Both the position numbers and the translations under genes were made by a program. The notes beneath the pieces are model-generated. The model was not told where the DNA came from and made no database searches. It saw only the letters and a program-made list of their open reading frames with translations. 64,000 nt of DNA from NCBI GenBank assembly GCA_900537185.1, contig LS999828.1:312706-376705 (forward strand), read 5' to 3'. Positions 34,364 through 43,294 of this stretch are shown here, piece by piece (positions within the stretch are counted from its first letter, which is position 1; each line of letters begins with the position of its first letter). Source of the stretch: Cytophagales bacterium Alg240-R148 (GTDB lineage Bacteria; Bacteroidota; Bacteroidia; Cytophagales; Cyclobacteriaceae).

Positions 34364-36368
34364 ACATCTGTTTTTTAAAACCTTATTTTTAATCCAGTTA
34401 TTAGCTTTTATTACGGAAAATAGCCAGGCGCAAGCTGATGTAGATTCCGACAAGAGCCTTTATATTGTTACCGCGCAAGAGGGGTGTTCTGACCCTTCTT
34501 CTGGTATTAATTTTACAATAACCAATAACCCAGCCAACAACACTACTTGTTTGTGTGATGCCGCATGTCCTTGTGATATTGTAAATGAAAATGATGACAT
34601 CATTGCCTCCATAGGGACCAGTGGAGCTACTTTGTTTAATTTATCTAGTGATGTAAGAGTGGTCAGAAACATTAAAATTAGGCCCAACGACACCAACTTT
34701 TATGACGATGTCGACCTTTTGGTTGTGCCTTCTAGTGCGCCGGACTTTAAACTACTCAACTGCAGCAGCCGAAGAATACGGGTGCAAATTTTAGATAGTG
34801 AAAACAATTTTGATTATTATGAAATTGACTGGGGAGATGGAAGTCCTACCGAAGAGACTTCAAGTTTGGCGAAAATTGTGGAACACACCTATCCAACAAC
34901 GGGGATTCGAAATGTTGGCGTAAGTGGTAAAGCCTATGGAAGCACCGTCAATTGTGCAGTAGAAACCGCAGCCATCAATGTCGTTGACTTTATACTCGCG
35001 CCGGTGGTTAAAACTTTGACCGTCCAGGATGAAAGCATGGCCCAACTAACTTTTCAATCCTTGCAGTCCTTGGATTATGATATCGAGATTGCCATCAACA
35101 ACAGCAGCTCTTTTTCTACATTGATGGCAACAACCGGTGTAGCTGGAACGGATGTCACGGTGGACATCAGCAATATCAATTTAGATTTTTACAACAACCA
35201 TTACACTTTCAGACTGAAAGCAAAAGATGCTTGTACCCCTTCCAATACCAAAATTTCAAATGTTGTTACATCCGTAACCGCCTCGCTTGCAATTAAAAGT
35301 TTACAAAACCAACTTGCTTGGGTTTCTTCCACCGCTACATTTGACAATTTTAGGGTGTATAGAAACGGGACGGGCCACATTTCTCTTTCTGGAGTACAGC
35401 TCTCTCACAACGATACAGATAATGTAACCTGCAATGTTGATTATTGTTATGTAGTTAGGGGGGAATACAGCCACCCAACTATACCGGGGCTTTTGGTGGT
35501 TTCCAATGCTCCCGAAATTTGTGGCACCTCCTTTTCGTCTGAAACACCTACCGCGATAACGGATATCAGCATTCAAATAGAAAACAATTCGGAAACTGAT
35601 CTTATTTGGCAGCCTACGGCTTTTCCCATTGGCAGCAACCAATACACAGTATATAAAGGAAACAAAGACAACCTTTCTCCCATACACCAAACCCAGGAAA
35701 CCAATTTTATTGATATTGGTGAACTGGCTTCTTCCAATTATTACCGCATTAATTATACCGATGCTTGCGGTAACAGTTCAGAACCAGGGACACTCGTGCA
35801 ACCCATTCTTATTAAAGGGAATGAATTAGAATCAACCATCACCATTAGCTGGAATAATTTTACAGGTTGGTCCAATGGTGTTGCTTACTATTTATTGCAG
35901 CGTTTTACAGAAGACGGTGTTTTGTTGGACGAGGTAAATACTGGAAACAATACCAACCATGTTTATACGGACTTAAGTACGGACAGGCAAGTGAATGTTT
36001 TCCAGGTTACAGCATTTCCGATAGATGCCCTGTTGCCAAGCAGTATTTCCAATGTTTACTCGATCATTAGGGAAAATAAGCTTCTAGTCTCTAATGCTTT
36101 TACGCCCAATGGAGATGGATTGAACGACCACATGGTTGTATCTGCGCAATATGTTTCCAAGATTTCCTTGGAAGTATACAACCGTTGGGGCGAACTTATT
36201 TTTGCTAATAACAGCCTTCAAAGAGATTCTGATGGTTTGTTTATAGGCTGGGATGGTGCATATAATGGGCAATTACTAGAGCAGAACTCTTATACCTATA
36301 AGGTAATCCTGACGGATGAGGCTGCAAGAACTATCACAGGTTCTGGAACAGTTGTATTAATGAAATAA
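34347..36368 (+). CDS. Type IX secretion cargo with C-terminal gliding/type B sorting domain
   Basis: The ATG at 34347 (the TTG three bases earlier is less likely) starts a 673-residue protein whose first 17 bases overlap the end of hutH. It has a signal peptide (ending NSQAQ), a Cys-rich N-terminal part (CLCDAACPCD), a PKD-like segment (EIDWGDGSPTEE), several beta-sandwich/fibronectin-like repeats, and the C-terminal sorting domain that begins NAFTPNGDGLNDH and contains EVYNRWGELIF and NSYTYKVILTD. This is the CHU_C/type B domain that directs proteins through the type IX secretion system. Ligand unknown. Confidence 0.93.
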   Translation: MKLRYKHLFFKTLFLIQLLAFITENSQAQADVDSDKSLYIVTAQEGCSDPSSGINFTITNNPANNTTCLCDAACPCDIVNENDDIIASIGTSGATLFNLSSDVRVVRNIKIRPNDTNFYDDVDLLVVPSSAPDFKLLNCSSRRIRVQILDSENNFDYYEIDWGDGSPTEETSSLAKIVEHTYPTTGIRNVGVSGKAYGSTVNCAVETAAINVVDFILAPVVKTLTVQDESMAQLTFQSLQSLDYDIEIAINNSSSFSTLMATTGVAGTDVTVDISNINLDFYNNHYTFRLKAKDACTPSNTKISNVVTSVTASLAIKSLQNQLAWVSSTATFDNFRVYRNGTGHISLSGVQLSHNDTDNVTCNVDYCYVVRGEYSHPTIPGLLVVSNAPEICGTSFSSETPTAITDISIQIENNSETDLIWQPTAFPIGSNQYTVYKGNKDNLSPIHQTQETNFIDIGELASSNYYRINYTDACGNSSEPGTLVQPILIKGNELESTITISWNNFTGWSNGVAYYLLQRFTEDGVLLDEVNTGNNTNHVYTDLSTDRQVNVFQVTAFPIDALLPSSISNVYSIIRENKLLVSNAFTPNGDGLNDHMVVSAQYVSKISLEVYNRWGELIFANNSLQRDSDGLFIGWDGAYNGQLLEQNSYTYKVILTDEAARTITGSGTVVLMK

Positions 36369-36444
36369 GCATACTTTTATTTCAAATTAACATTCTACTT
36401 TAAAGCTATTTTACTAAATTGCCGCCCATTCAAAATGAAGGCTT

Positions 36445-36777
36445 ATGTTTGATATGATGAAAATGCTGGGCAAAATGAAAGAAGTCCAGTCGAAAATGAA
36501 GGAGACACAAGACAAACTAGAATCTTTGAGAATTGAGGGAGAGTCTGGAGGAGGTATGGTTAAAGTTATCGTAAATGGTGCCCGCCAGTTAATTTCAGTG
36601 GACATCGACAAAGACCTTGTTAAACCAGAAGACAAGGATATGATTCAAGACTTGGTGGTTGCTGCTGTTAATATTGCCATGGAAAAAGCAGATGCACTAG
36701 CAAAAGAAGAAATGCAAAAATCTACGCAAGGTATGATGCCGGACATTCCTGGATTTGATTTTGGAGGAATGAAATAA
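36445..36777 (+). CDS. ybaB: YbaB/EbfC nucleoid-associated protein
   Basis: At 110 residues it has the family layout: Met/Lys-rich N-terminal helix (MFDMMKMLGKMKEVQSKMKE), the strand GMVKVIVNGARQLISVDID and a helical C-terminus ending MPDIPGFDFGG. It forms a dimer that binds DNA. In many bacteria ybaB accompanies dnaX and recR; here it directly precedes a glycosyltransferase, with stop and start adjacent (TAA ATG), so expression is coupled. Confidence 0.93.
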   Translation: MFDMMKMLGKMKEVQSKMKETQDKLESLRIEGESGGGMVKVIVNGARQLISVDIDKDLVKPEDKDMIQDLVVAAVNIAMEKADALAKEEMQKSTQGMMPDIPGFDFGGMK

Positions 36778-37803
36778 ATGACAAGAGTTGCCGTAGTAAT
36801 TTTAAACTATAATGGGAAACACTTTTTAGAACAATTTCTTTCCCAAACCTGTACCCAAAGTAAAGGGTGCGAAGTAATAGTAGCAGACAACCAATCTACA
36901 GATGATTCTGTTGCCTATTTAAAAAAACACCACCCTGAAGTACGATTAATTTTAAACCAATCCAATGGTGGTTACAGTGTGGGGTACAACGAGGCCCTTG
37001 CCCAAATCAATGCAGAATACTTTGTTCTTCTCAACTCGGATATCGAGGTAAGTGAAAACTGGATATTGCCTATTGTAGATTACATGGATGCACACCCAGG
37101 TGTAGCAGCTGCCCAACCAAAGATTTTAGATTTTAACAACAAAGGCAAATTTGAATACGCCGGAGCTGCTGGTGGGTACATCGACCATTTAGGATACCCT
37201 TTCTGCAAAGGACGGTTGTTTCAAACGCTAGAAGAGGACAAAGGGCAATATGACGATGTATACCCTATATTTTGGGCTACCGGAGCCTGTCTCATTGTGC
37301 GTTCGGAAGTATACAATGCCGTAGGACAATTAGACGAAGATTTTTTCGCACACATGGAAGAAATAGATCTTTGTTGGAGAATTTGGAACGCCGGACACAC
37401 TGTGGTTCATTATGGCTTGAGTCATGTTTATCATGTTGGTGGTGGAACATTAGATAAGTCCAACCCAAAAAAAACCTATCTTAATTTCAGAAATGGATTG
37501 ACTTTGATCTTTAAAAACTACTCCAGAACAGAATTAATATTTAAAATGCCGGTGCGCCTGATGTTGGATTGGATTGCCATGTTCAAGTTTGGCTTGTTTG
37601 ATTCCCCCTCTCATGGGTTAGCCGTTTGGAGGGCTCATTTTGATTTCTTCATACGAGATATCCGATTGAATATAAAAAAAAGAAGGAATACTTTGAAAGT
37701 AGTGCGCATTCGAAACAAAAAAGAAATCTACAAAGGAAGTGTGGTCTTGGATTACTTTCTTAAAAAGAAAAAATATTTCAGTGAACTGAACTTCGATTGT
37801 TAA
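36778..37803 (+). CDS. Family 2 glycosyltransferase
   Basis: The 341-residue enzyme has the GT-A start VAVVILNYNGKHFLEQFL, the metal-binding VLLNSDIEV (Asp of the DxD-like motif), the acceptor-site block EIDLCWRIWNAG, and a C-terminal amphipathic/hydrophobic part that suggests membrane association. Similar proteins add rhamnose or other deoxy sugars in surface glycan synthesis; substrate undetermined. Start immediately follows the ybaB stop. Confidence 0.92.
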   Translation: MTRVAVVILNYNGKHFLEQFLSQTCTQSKGCEVIVADNQSTDDSVAYLKKHHPEVRLILNQSNGGYSVGYNEALAQINAEYFVLLNSDIEVSENWILPIVDYMDAHPGVAAAQPKILDFNNKGKFEYAGAAGGYIDHLGYPFCKGRLFQTLEEDKGQYDDVYPIFWATGACLIVRSEVYNAVGQLDEDFFAHMEEIDLCWRIWNAGHTVVHYGLSHVYHVGGGTLDKSNPKKTYLNFRNGLTLIFKNYSRTELIFKMPVRLMLDWIAMFKFGLFDSPSHGLAVWRAHFDFFIRDIRLNIKKRRNTLKVVRIRNKKEIYKGSVVLDYFLKKKKYFSELNFDC

Positions 37804-37806
37804 GCA

Positions 37807-38022
37807 TTAGTACCAAATAGTATTGCGTTTCTGCCTCATGTATTTTCTTAGGTTCATAACAAATGCCAAGCACATATAAATTATAATGGGAGACCCAAAA
37901 GTTAAAAAAGACAAGTAGATAAAAAACAACCGGATACTGGAGGTTGCAACTCCGAGTTTTTCTCCCAGCTTTGTACACACCCCAAACGCATGTTTTTCTA
38001 AGAATAATTGCAGCTTCCTCAT
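37807..38022 (-). CDS. PspC-domain membrane protein
   Basis: Starting at the ATG at 38022, the protein has 71 residues; an upstream ATG (38091) adds a 23-residue polar extension not expected for the family. It shows the PspC pattern FGVCTKLGEKLGVATSSIRL followed by one hydrophobic helix (LFFIYLSFLTFGSPIIIYMC) and a basic tail. PspC proteins sense membrane stress or stabilise the phage-shock response; here it stands alone. A -7 box at 38116-38123 precedes it. Confidence 0.82.
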   Translation of the reverse strand: MRKLQLFLEKHAFGVCTKLGEKLGVATSSIRLFFIYLSFLTFGSPIIIYMCLAFVMNLRKYMRQKRNTIWY

Positions 38023-38115
38023 TGTATTATAACGCCTATTTTGGCGGTTTATTTTTAACTTGATATTAATTCCAACCGACAAATTAAACATTTCATCGGG
38101 AAATAAGCCTTTTTA

Positions 38116-38123
38116 CAAATATA
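38116..38123 (-). promoter_or_regulatory. -7 box TATATTTG upstream of pspC
   Basis: On the minus strand bases 38123-38116 read TATATTTG, an exact match, giving a leader of about 85 bases before the ATG at 38022. Confidence 0.5.
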
Positions 38124-38239
38124 ATAAGCATATTATCAACTTCTATGTGCAAAATAATTAATTTTTTTAACTATTATTGCAAACTAAATAATTAGATAAT
38201 TATTTAAGCATTCATACAAAACCTTAACATATAAAGCAG

Positions 38240-40012
38240 ATGAAAAAAATAATTCACGCTGGAGCACTTTTGGGAATTGTTGCCTTATCAGGTTGTTCTC
38301 TTAACCAAATGGTGAAAGCATCAAAAGAGCAGCAGCTAACAGTTACGCCCAATCCTTTGGAAGTACATGCCGATACTGTGAATTTTGAAATGGCAGCGAA
38401 CCTTCCAGTAAAAATGTTGAAAAAAGGGAAAGTTTACAACTTGAACACTTACTACAAATACGGTGAGGCAGATTTGGAGTTGGAAACTATCGAATTTAAA
38501 GCAGAGGATTATCCCAATGCTTCTACAGAAGCGCCAAGACAATCTAAAAGCTTTTCTTTTGCCTACGATCCTGCTATGAAAAGTGGTAATGTAGAGATTA
38601 AAGGAGTTGCAGTAAATCCAAAAAACAACAAAAACAAAGAAACCGAAAGACTTGCAGTAGCAGATGGTATCATCACTACTAGTAAATTGGTTGAGGATGT
38701 TTATTATGCTGCATATGCCGGACATGGTTACAACAACCAAGAAGAATTAGTCCCTACTAACATTGATTTCTTTTTTGATCAAGGTAGATCTACTTTGAAA
38801 TATTCAGAAAAGCGAAGTGACAGAGGTCAAGAGTTCAGTGCATTCATTGCAGAAAAGAACGTTACAAGAACAGTAACTGTTACTGGTACGCACTCTCCTG
38901 AAGGAGCTGAAAGAATTAACTCGAAACTTTCTGAAGAAAGAGCTCAAAAAATTGAGAAATTCTACAGAGACCAAATGAAAAAATACGATTACCAAGGCAT
39001 GGCGGATTCTATCAAATTCGTTATCAAACCTGTAATCGAAGATTGGAATGATTTCAAAAAATTACTTGCTGGATACGAAGGTATCGACCAAGCCGCCAAG
39101 TCGGAGTATTTAAACATCGTAAACGGTGGAGGAACATTCGAAGAAAAAGAAAAGCAATTAAGAAAATTGTCTACTTACAAAAAAGTATTCAAAGAATTGT
39201 ACCCAACATTAAGAGCAGCAAAAACAGAAATACTAACAGTTAAAGAAAAGAAAACTGACGCTGAGATTTCTGTATTGGCAAAACAAATTTCTGAAGGAAA
39301 AGTATCTGCGGACACACTTTCTGAAGAAGAATTAATGTATGCTGGAACACTTACACCATCTCTTTCTGAGAAGGCTGCTATTTACGAAGCTGCTACTAAA
39401 AAATCAGGAAGCTGGAATGCACACAACAACCTTGCTGCAGTTTACATTGCACAAGCAATTGAAGGCAACAATACCGAATTGGCTGCTAAAGCAGAAACTC
39501 AGTTGGACATTGCTAACAACAAAAAAGAAAGCGCTGAGGCATATGCTAACTTAGCATCTGTATACTTGATGCAAGGCAACGCTTACAAAGCCAACACTGC
39601 TGCTAACAAATCTCTTTCATTAGGTGCTAGCAACGATGTTTCTAAAGGTGTTAATGGTGTTAAAGGGTCTACTGAAATTGTTATGGCAAAGTATTCTGAT
39701 GCCGTTAGCTCTACTTCAGCAGCTGAAGAGTCTGTAGTTAACTTGTTCAACAAAGGACTTGCACAATTATTAAACAAAGATTTCCAAAATGCTGCCAACA
39801 CATTCGGTGAAGCTGCTAATTTGGACAGCAATTACGCAATGGCTTATTACGGTGCAGCAGTAGCTAGCGCTCGTCTTAACCAAGCTGACGCTGTAGTTGA
39901 AAACATAGGAAAAGCAGTAGCTGCAAATCCTGAATTAAAAGCTGAAGCACTAGCGGATCTTGAATTCAGAAACTTTGTTGCCAACGAAGCTTTCAAAGCA
40001 GCTTTAAAATAA
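38240..40012 (+). CDS. OmpA/TPR lipoprotein
   Basis: The 590-residue protein has a lipobox (ALSGC, Cys19). Residues about 165-260 form an OmpA-like domain (NIDFFFDQGRSTLKYSEKRS, then VTVTGTHSPEGAERINSKLS...RAQKIEKFY), which usually contacts peptidoglycan. The C-terminal half is TPR-like (NLAAVYIAQAIEGNN; NLASVYLMQGNAYKA; FQNAANTFGEAANLDSNYAM). It probably anchors an envelope complex between outer membrane and wall. Codon use favours common codons and a strong terminator follows, as for an abundant structural protein; that is inference. Confidence 0.88.
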   Translation: MKKIIHAGALLGIVALSGCSLNQMVKASKEQQLTVTPNPLEVHADTVNFEMAANLPVKMLKKGKVYNLNTYYKYGEADLELETIEFKAEDYPNASTEAPRQSKSFSFAYDPAMKSGNVEIKGVAVNPKNNKNKETERLAVADGIITTSKLVEDVYYAAYAGHGYNNQEELVPTNIDFFFDQGRSTLKYSEKRSDRGQEFSAFIAEKNVTRTVTVTGTHSPEGAERINSKLSEERAQKIEKFYRDQMKKYDYQGMADSIKFVIKPVIEDWNDFKKLLAGYEGIDQAAKSEYLNIVNGGGTFEEKEKQLRKLSTYKKVFKELYPTLRAAKTEILTVKEKKTDAEISVLAKQISEGKVSADTLSEEELMYAGTLTPSLSEKAAIYEAATKKSGSWNAHNNLAAVYIAQAIEGNNTELAAKAETQLDIANNKKESAEAYANLASVYLMQGNAYKANTAANKSLSLGASNDVSKGVNGVKGSTEIVMAKYSDAVSSTSAAEESVVNLFNKGLAQLLNKDFQNAANTFGEAANLDSNYAMAYYGAAVASARLNQADAVVENIGKAVAANPELKAEALADLEFRNFVANEAFKAALK

Positions 40013-40032
40013 AAAGCGCTATAATAATTTAA

Positions 40033-40060
40033 AAAGCCCCATTATTGGGGCTTTTTTTTT
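40033..40060 (+). terminator. Terminator of the OmpA/TPR lipoprotein gene
   Basis: AAAGCCCC (40033-40040), loop ATTATT (40041-40046), GGGGCTTT (40047-40054), followed by T to 40060. Confidence 0.92.
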
Positions 40061-40326
40061 GCCCCAATTTTTGAACCAAACGCCCACTTGTAAAAACCTC
40101 TGTTACCAAATTAATCCGCTTGTATGGTTGTTCTTTTCAACCAGCTTGTAAACTAGAACTAAAAAAGCCACTACCCTAACCTTACAAAAATTTCAACCCC
40201 AGACTATATTTTTAAAAATTCTGAAAACTCTTCACCAAAATGGCGAAAATCATAAAATCAGTCTGGCTTTAGTTTTGTAATTTCATCATCTTGCTTTAAT
40301 TTTACCCTACATTGAATACAGGATAA
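40061..40326 (+). other. Intergenic region upstream of pdhB
   Basis: No open reading frame of note. AT-rich sequence with one usable -7 box at 40270-40277 close to pdhB and no hairpin that I trust. The space upstream of the box (40061-40269) has no recognised RNA or operator. Confidence 0.6.
40270..40277 (+). promoter_or_regulatory. -7 box TAGTTTTG of pdhB
   Basis: Exact TAnnTTTG match 49 bases before the pdhB ATG, giving a leader of about 43 bases. No clear -33 TTG. Confidence 0.5.
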
Positions 40327-41307
40327 ATGAGAGAAATACAATTCAGAGAAGCACTTCGTGAAGCCATGAGCGAAGAAATGCGCAGAGATAAGTCTGTGTA
40401 CCTCATGGGAGAAGAAGTTGCGGAATATAACGGTGCTTACAAAGTAAGTCAAGGTATGCTTGACGAATTCGGTCCAGAAAGAGTAATTGACACACCTATT
40501 GCAGAACTTGGTTTCGCAGGTGTTGGGGTTGGTTCCGCTATGAACGGACTTAGGCCTATTATTGAGTTTATGACATTCAATTTCTCATTGGTAGCCATTG
40601 ACCAAATTATCAACTCGGCTGCTAAAATTTTATCCATGTCGGGTGGCCAGTATGGTGCTCCAATGGTATTTAGAGGTGCAACTGGTAATGCAGGAATGCT
40701 CGGTGCCCAACACTCTCAAAATTTTGAGAGCTGGTACGCCAATACACCTGGGTTAAAGGTGGTAGTGCCATCTACCCCTTATGATGCCAAAGGACTGCTT
40801 AAGTCTTCGATACGCGACAACGACCCTGTGATCTACATGGAATCAGAGTTAATGTATGGTCAAAAAGGAGAAGTACCAGAAGGAGAGTATTTGATTCCCA
40901 TTGGAGTTGCCGACATCAAAAAAGAAGGTTCCGATGTAACAATTGTGAGCTTCGGGAAAATTGTACACGTTGCTTTGGAAGCTGCAGCTGAATTAGAAAA
41001 AGATGGTATTTCTTGTGAAGTAGTTGACTTAAGGTCGGTGAAACCGATAGACTATGCCACCGTTGTCAATTCTGTTAAAAAAACCAATCGTTTGGTGGTA
41101 GTAGAAGAAGCTTGGCCTTTGGCTGCTATCTCATCTGAAATAGCCTACCATGTACAAAAAAATGCATTTGATTATTTAGATGCCCCTATTCAAAGGGTCA
41201 ATAGCATAGATGCTCCTTTGCCTTATGCTCCTACTTTAATCGAGGCCATTTTACCTAACGTAAAAAGAACAATAGAGGCTGTCAAAGCAGTCGCCTATCA
41301 AAAATAA
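40327..41307 (+). CDS. pdhB: Pyruvate dehydrogenase E1 component, beta subunit
   Basis: The 326-residue protein is the transketolase-like beta subunit of the alpha2beta2 E1 enzyme. The N-terminus MREIQFREALREAMSEEMRRD leads into the TPP-binding VYLMGEEVAEYNGAYKVSQG with the Glu that activates thiamine diphosphate, then FRGATGNAGMLGAQHSQNFE, and the C-terminal transketolase_C domain (VTIVSFGKIVHVALEAA). It oxidatively decarboxylates pyruvate together with an alpha subunit and E2/E3, none of which is adjacent. In Bacteroidota this subunit is often encoded apart from the others. Branched-chain oxoacid use is possible but less likely from this sequence. Confidence 0.93.
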   Translation: MREIQFREALREAMSEEMRRDKSVYLMGEEVAEYNGAYKVSQGMLDEFGPERVIDTPIAELGFAGVGVGSAMNGLRPIIEFMTFNFSLVAIDQIINSAAKILSMSGGQYGAPMVFRGATGNAGMLGAQHSQNFESWYANTPGLKVVVPSTPYDAKGLLKSSIRDNDPVIYMESELMYGQKGEVPEGEYLIPIGVADIKKEGSDVTIVSFGKIVHVALEAAAELEKDGISCEVVDLRSVKPIDYATVVNSVKKTNRLVVVEEAWPLAAISSEIAYHVQKNAFDYLDAPIQRVNSIDAPLPYAPTLIEAILPNVKRTIEAVKAVAYQK

Positions 41308-41314
41308 AAAAAGT

Positions 41315-41341
41315 AAAGCCGGTTATTCACCGGCTTTTTTA
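41315..41341. terminator. Terminator between pdhB and the S24 repressor gene
   Basis: AAAGCCGGT (41315-41323) pairs with ACCGGCTTT (41329-41337) around TATTC, then T to 41341. An A run precedes it, so it can act from both sides of these convergent genes. Confidence 0.9.
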
Positions 41342-42127
41342 TTGTTCCTTTAGTTTTAGAATCTCTTTTTGCAAATCCAACACTATGCTAGCCAGTTGGT
41401 CCACACTTAGGTCGTTATCCGACCCTTCCTCTTCTGGAAACTGAACACTTATATAGGCTTTACTTTCCCAAATTTCGAGTACTTCTGCTGCATCGATTTG
41501 ATAAGGGGCGTATACTTTATTATCTGACACTAAAAAAAGCTTACCATTTTCTCCTATATAGTTGAACACACGTTTGTAAACAACCCCTTCTTTGCTGGTT
41601 ACCATAACATACGTTTTACCATTTTTAATGGCTTCCAGGTTGTCTACATAAGACCCAATTACAATCGTTCCAGAAACAAGGGGCAGCATAGAGTCTCCAC
41701 TGATTTCAAAAGCCCTGTACGTAGCACTACCCGGTAACATTGGCAGTTTAAACTTAGGCAACTCCTTTATGTATTCCATATCCGCATACCCGTTGGTATA
41801 TCCTGCTGAAGCTTTTTGTGGCACCAATTCAATATTTTCATCCCCTTCTTCATTGACCGTTATTGCCAATATTTCATTTCCACGGGTGTTCTTATTGATT
41901 TTTAATTCTTCATCTGTAAGCTTGGTTATGTCTACGTTGATCATCAAATCAACACTAACATTAAAAACTTCCGCCATCCTTATTAAATTGGTAATTCTAG
42001 GATCAGCCCTACCTTCTTCATATGCACCAACCAAAGACCGTTTGATTCCAATCTCCTCGGCAAATTGCTCCTGGGTCATGGACAGTTTCTTTCTTAAATA
42101 TTTTATGTTATCACTTATTAAACTCAT
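41339..42127 (-). CDS. XRE-family repressor with S24 (LexA/CI-like) self-cleavage domain
   Basis: The 262-residue protein has an N-terminal helix-turn-helix (residues 6-62; SMTQEQFAEEIGIKRSLVGA) and a C-terminal S24 domain. The catalytic pair is present: Ser146 (ISGDSMLP) and Lys185 (GVVYKRVF). A cleavage-site-like Ala108-Gly109 (KASAGYTNG) lies in the linker, so autocleavage as in LexA or lambda CI is plausible. The family is common in Bacteroidota and often regulates its own operon. The 83-residue gene lies directly upstream, five bases away. No phage genes accompany it. Confidence 0.92.
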   Translation of the reverse strand: MSLISDNIKYLRKKLSMTQEQFAEEIGIKRSLVGAYEEGRADPRITNLIRMAEVFNVSVDLMINVDITKLTDEELKINKNTRGNEILAITVNEEGDENIELVPQKASAGYTNGYADMEYIKELPKFKLPMLPGSATYRAFEISGDSMLPLVSGTIVIGSYVDNLEAIKNGKTYVMVTSKEGVVYKRVFNYIGENGKLFLVSDNKVYAPYQIDAAEVLEIWESKAYISVQFPEEEGSDNDLSVDQLASIVLDLQKEILKLKEQ

Positions 42128-42132
42128 AGCAT

Positions 42133-42384
42133 TTAATATTTATAAAAATATATGGGGTGGTTGGTAATTTTTCCTTTTAAAGAAAACAAATGACTGTGTA
42201 ATAATAAGTCTTTCGATGGTAAATATTCGAATTTTCTTTTAATAACATTTACAACGTCTCGCACCGTTTGACCCGGATTTACCAGCAAGTACCCATAGTA
42301 ATGGTCTGAACTATCTTCATTAATATGAAATTTAACTTGTGTATTTCCCGATTTTAATAATTTACTTTCGATCCTAAGCTTCAT
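42133..42384 (-). CDS. Small protein co-encoded with the S24 repressor
   Basis: The 83-residue protein is read first in a two-gene unit with the repressor; only five bases separate them. It has a beta-rich start (LRIESKLLKSGNTQVKFHI), no signal peptide or Cys, and no motif I recognise. The adjacency suggests an inhibitor, sensor or antitoxin-like partner, but that is only context. Confidence 0.6.
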   Translation of the reverse strand: MKLRIESKLLKSGNTQVKFHINEDSSDHYYGYLLVNPGQTVRDVVNVIKRKFEYLPSKDLLLHSHLFSLKGKITNHPIYFYKY

Positions 42385-42455
42385 AGTCCTTAATATTTAC
42401 ACCAATAAAACTAATATTTTTAGCCAAAAAACCAAAGTGAATACTAATTTTTTTC

Positions 42456-42486
42456 GCATTATGTGTTTATTTACCCATAAAAATGC
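42456..42486. promoter_or_regulatory. Inverted-repeat operator candidate upstream of the repressor operon
   Basis: GCATTATG (42456-42463) faces CATAAAAATGC (42476-42486); TTATG/CATAA pairs exactly across a twelve-base spacer and GCATT/AATGC pairs around it with a three-base offset. It lies about 75-100 bases upstream of the operon start. Autoregulation is inferred. Confidence 0.35.
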
Positions 42487-42519
42487 TAATAAACTTCTAT
42501 AAACTAAAATAAATAGCAT

Positions 42520-43185
42520 TCACCACTTGATAGTTGGCAAACCCACTTGGGCCAAATATTCATTGGTTTTACTAAAATGTTTGTTCCCAAAAAAACCTCT
42601 ATAGGCAGATAGTGGAGATGGGTGGGCAGACTTTAAAACTAAATGTTTACTGGTATCGATAAGTGCCTCCTTTTTTTGAGCAAACGAACCCCATAACAAG
42701 AATACTAGATTTTCTTTTTCTTCTGATAGTCGCTCCATAACACTGTCGGTAAAGGTTTCCCAACCCAGGCCCTGGTGGGCACCGGCTGTACCGGCCTTAA
42801 CAGTTAAAGTGGCGTTCATCAACAAAACACCTTGTTTGGCCCAAGGGGATAAATCTCCAGAGAAAGGCACTTGCACGCTAAGATCTTGTTTTAACTCTTT
42901 AAAAATATTTCGAAGAGACGGCGGGAAAGGTACACCCATACGTACTGAAAAACTCAGGCCATGTGCTTGTCCTATTCCATGGTAGGGATCTTGGCCCAGC
43001 ACCACTACCTTGGTATTGGCAAAACTGCACAATTCAAATGCGTTAAAAATTTCATTTTCAGGAGGATACACCAGTTCGCTGGTATATTTTACTTTTATAC
43101 GCTGCTCCAACTCTATAAAATACGCTGCCTTTGTTTGTTCTTTTAAAACCTCTGACCAGTCATTTGGTAACTGCATGTTCCGCAT
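42520..43185 (-). CDS. ung: Uracil-DNA glycosylase
   Basis: The 221-residue family 1 enzyme removes uracil from DNA. The water-activating motif is VVLGQDPYHG (Asp66, His69), the uracil-binding loop MNATLTVKAG and the Leu-intercalation loop AHPSPLSAYRGFFG with the catalytic His. Length and motifs are those of bacterial UNG. It stands alone, divergent from apaG. Confidence 0.96.
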   Translation of the reverse strand: MRNMQLPNDWSEVLKEQTKAAYFIELEQRIKVKYTSELVYPPENEIFNAFELCSFANTKVVVLGQDPYHGIGQAHGLSFSVRMGVPFPPSLRNIFKELKQDLSVQVPFSGDLSPWAKQGVLLMNATLTVKAGTAGAHQGLGWETFTDSVMERLSEEKENLVFLLWGSFAQKKEALIDTSKHLVLKSAHPSPLSAYRGFFGNKHFSKTNEYLAQVGLPTIKW

Positions 43186-43294
43186 AGTTCTTACACCATT
43201 CTTCTTTGAAGCTTGTAATATTACAATGAAATATTAAAAAAAACTATTTGAAGGAATCGAGTTATTTTAGATATTTTTTTTTAATTTGCCCTCA

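Noticed and set aside
40327-41307. Incomplete pyruvate dehydrogenase operon as a sign of rearrangement
   Set aside because: pdhB is commonly encoded apart from the alpha and E2 subunits in Bacteroidota, so a lone gene is not evidence of loss.
41339-42384. Phage CI-type repressor of a prophage
   Set aside because: S24 regulators of this type are common in Bacteroidota chromosomes; flanking genes (pdhB, ung) are ordinary and no phage genes are present.
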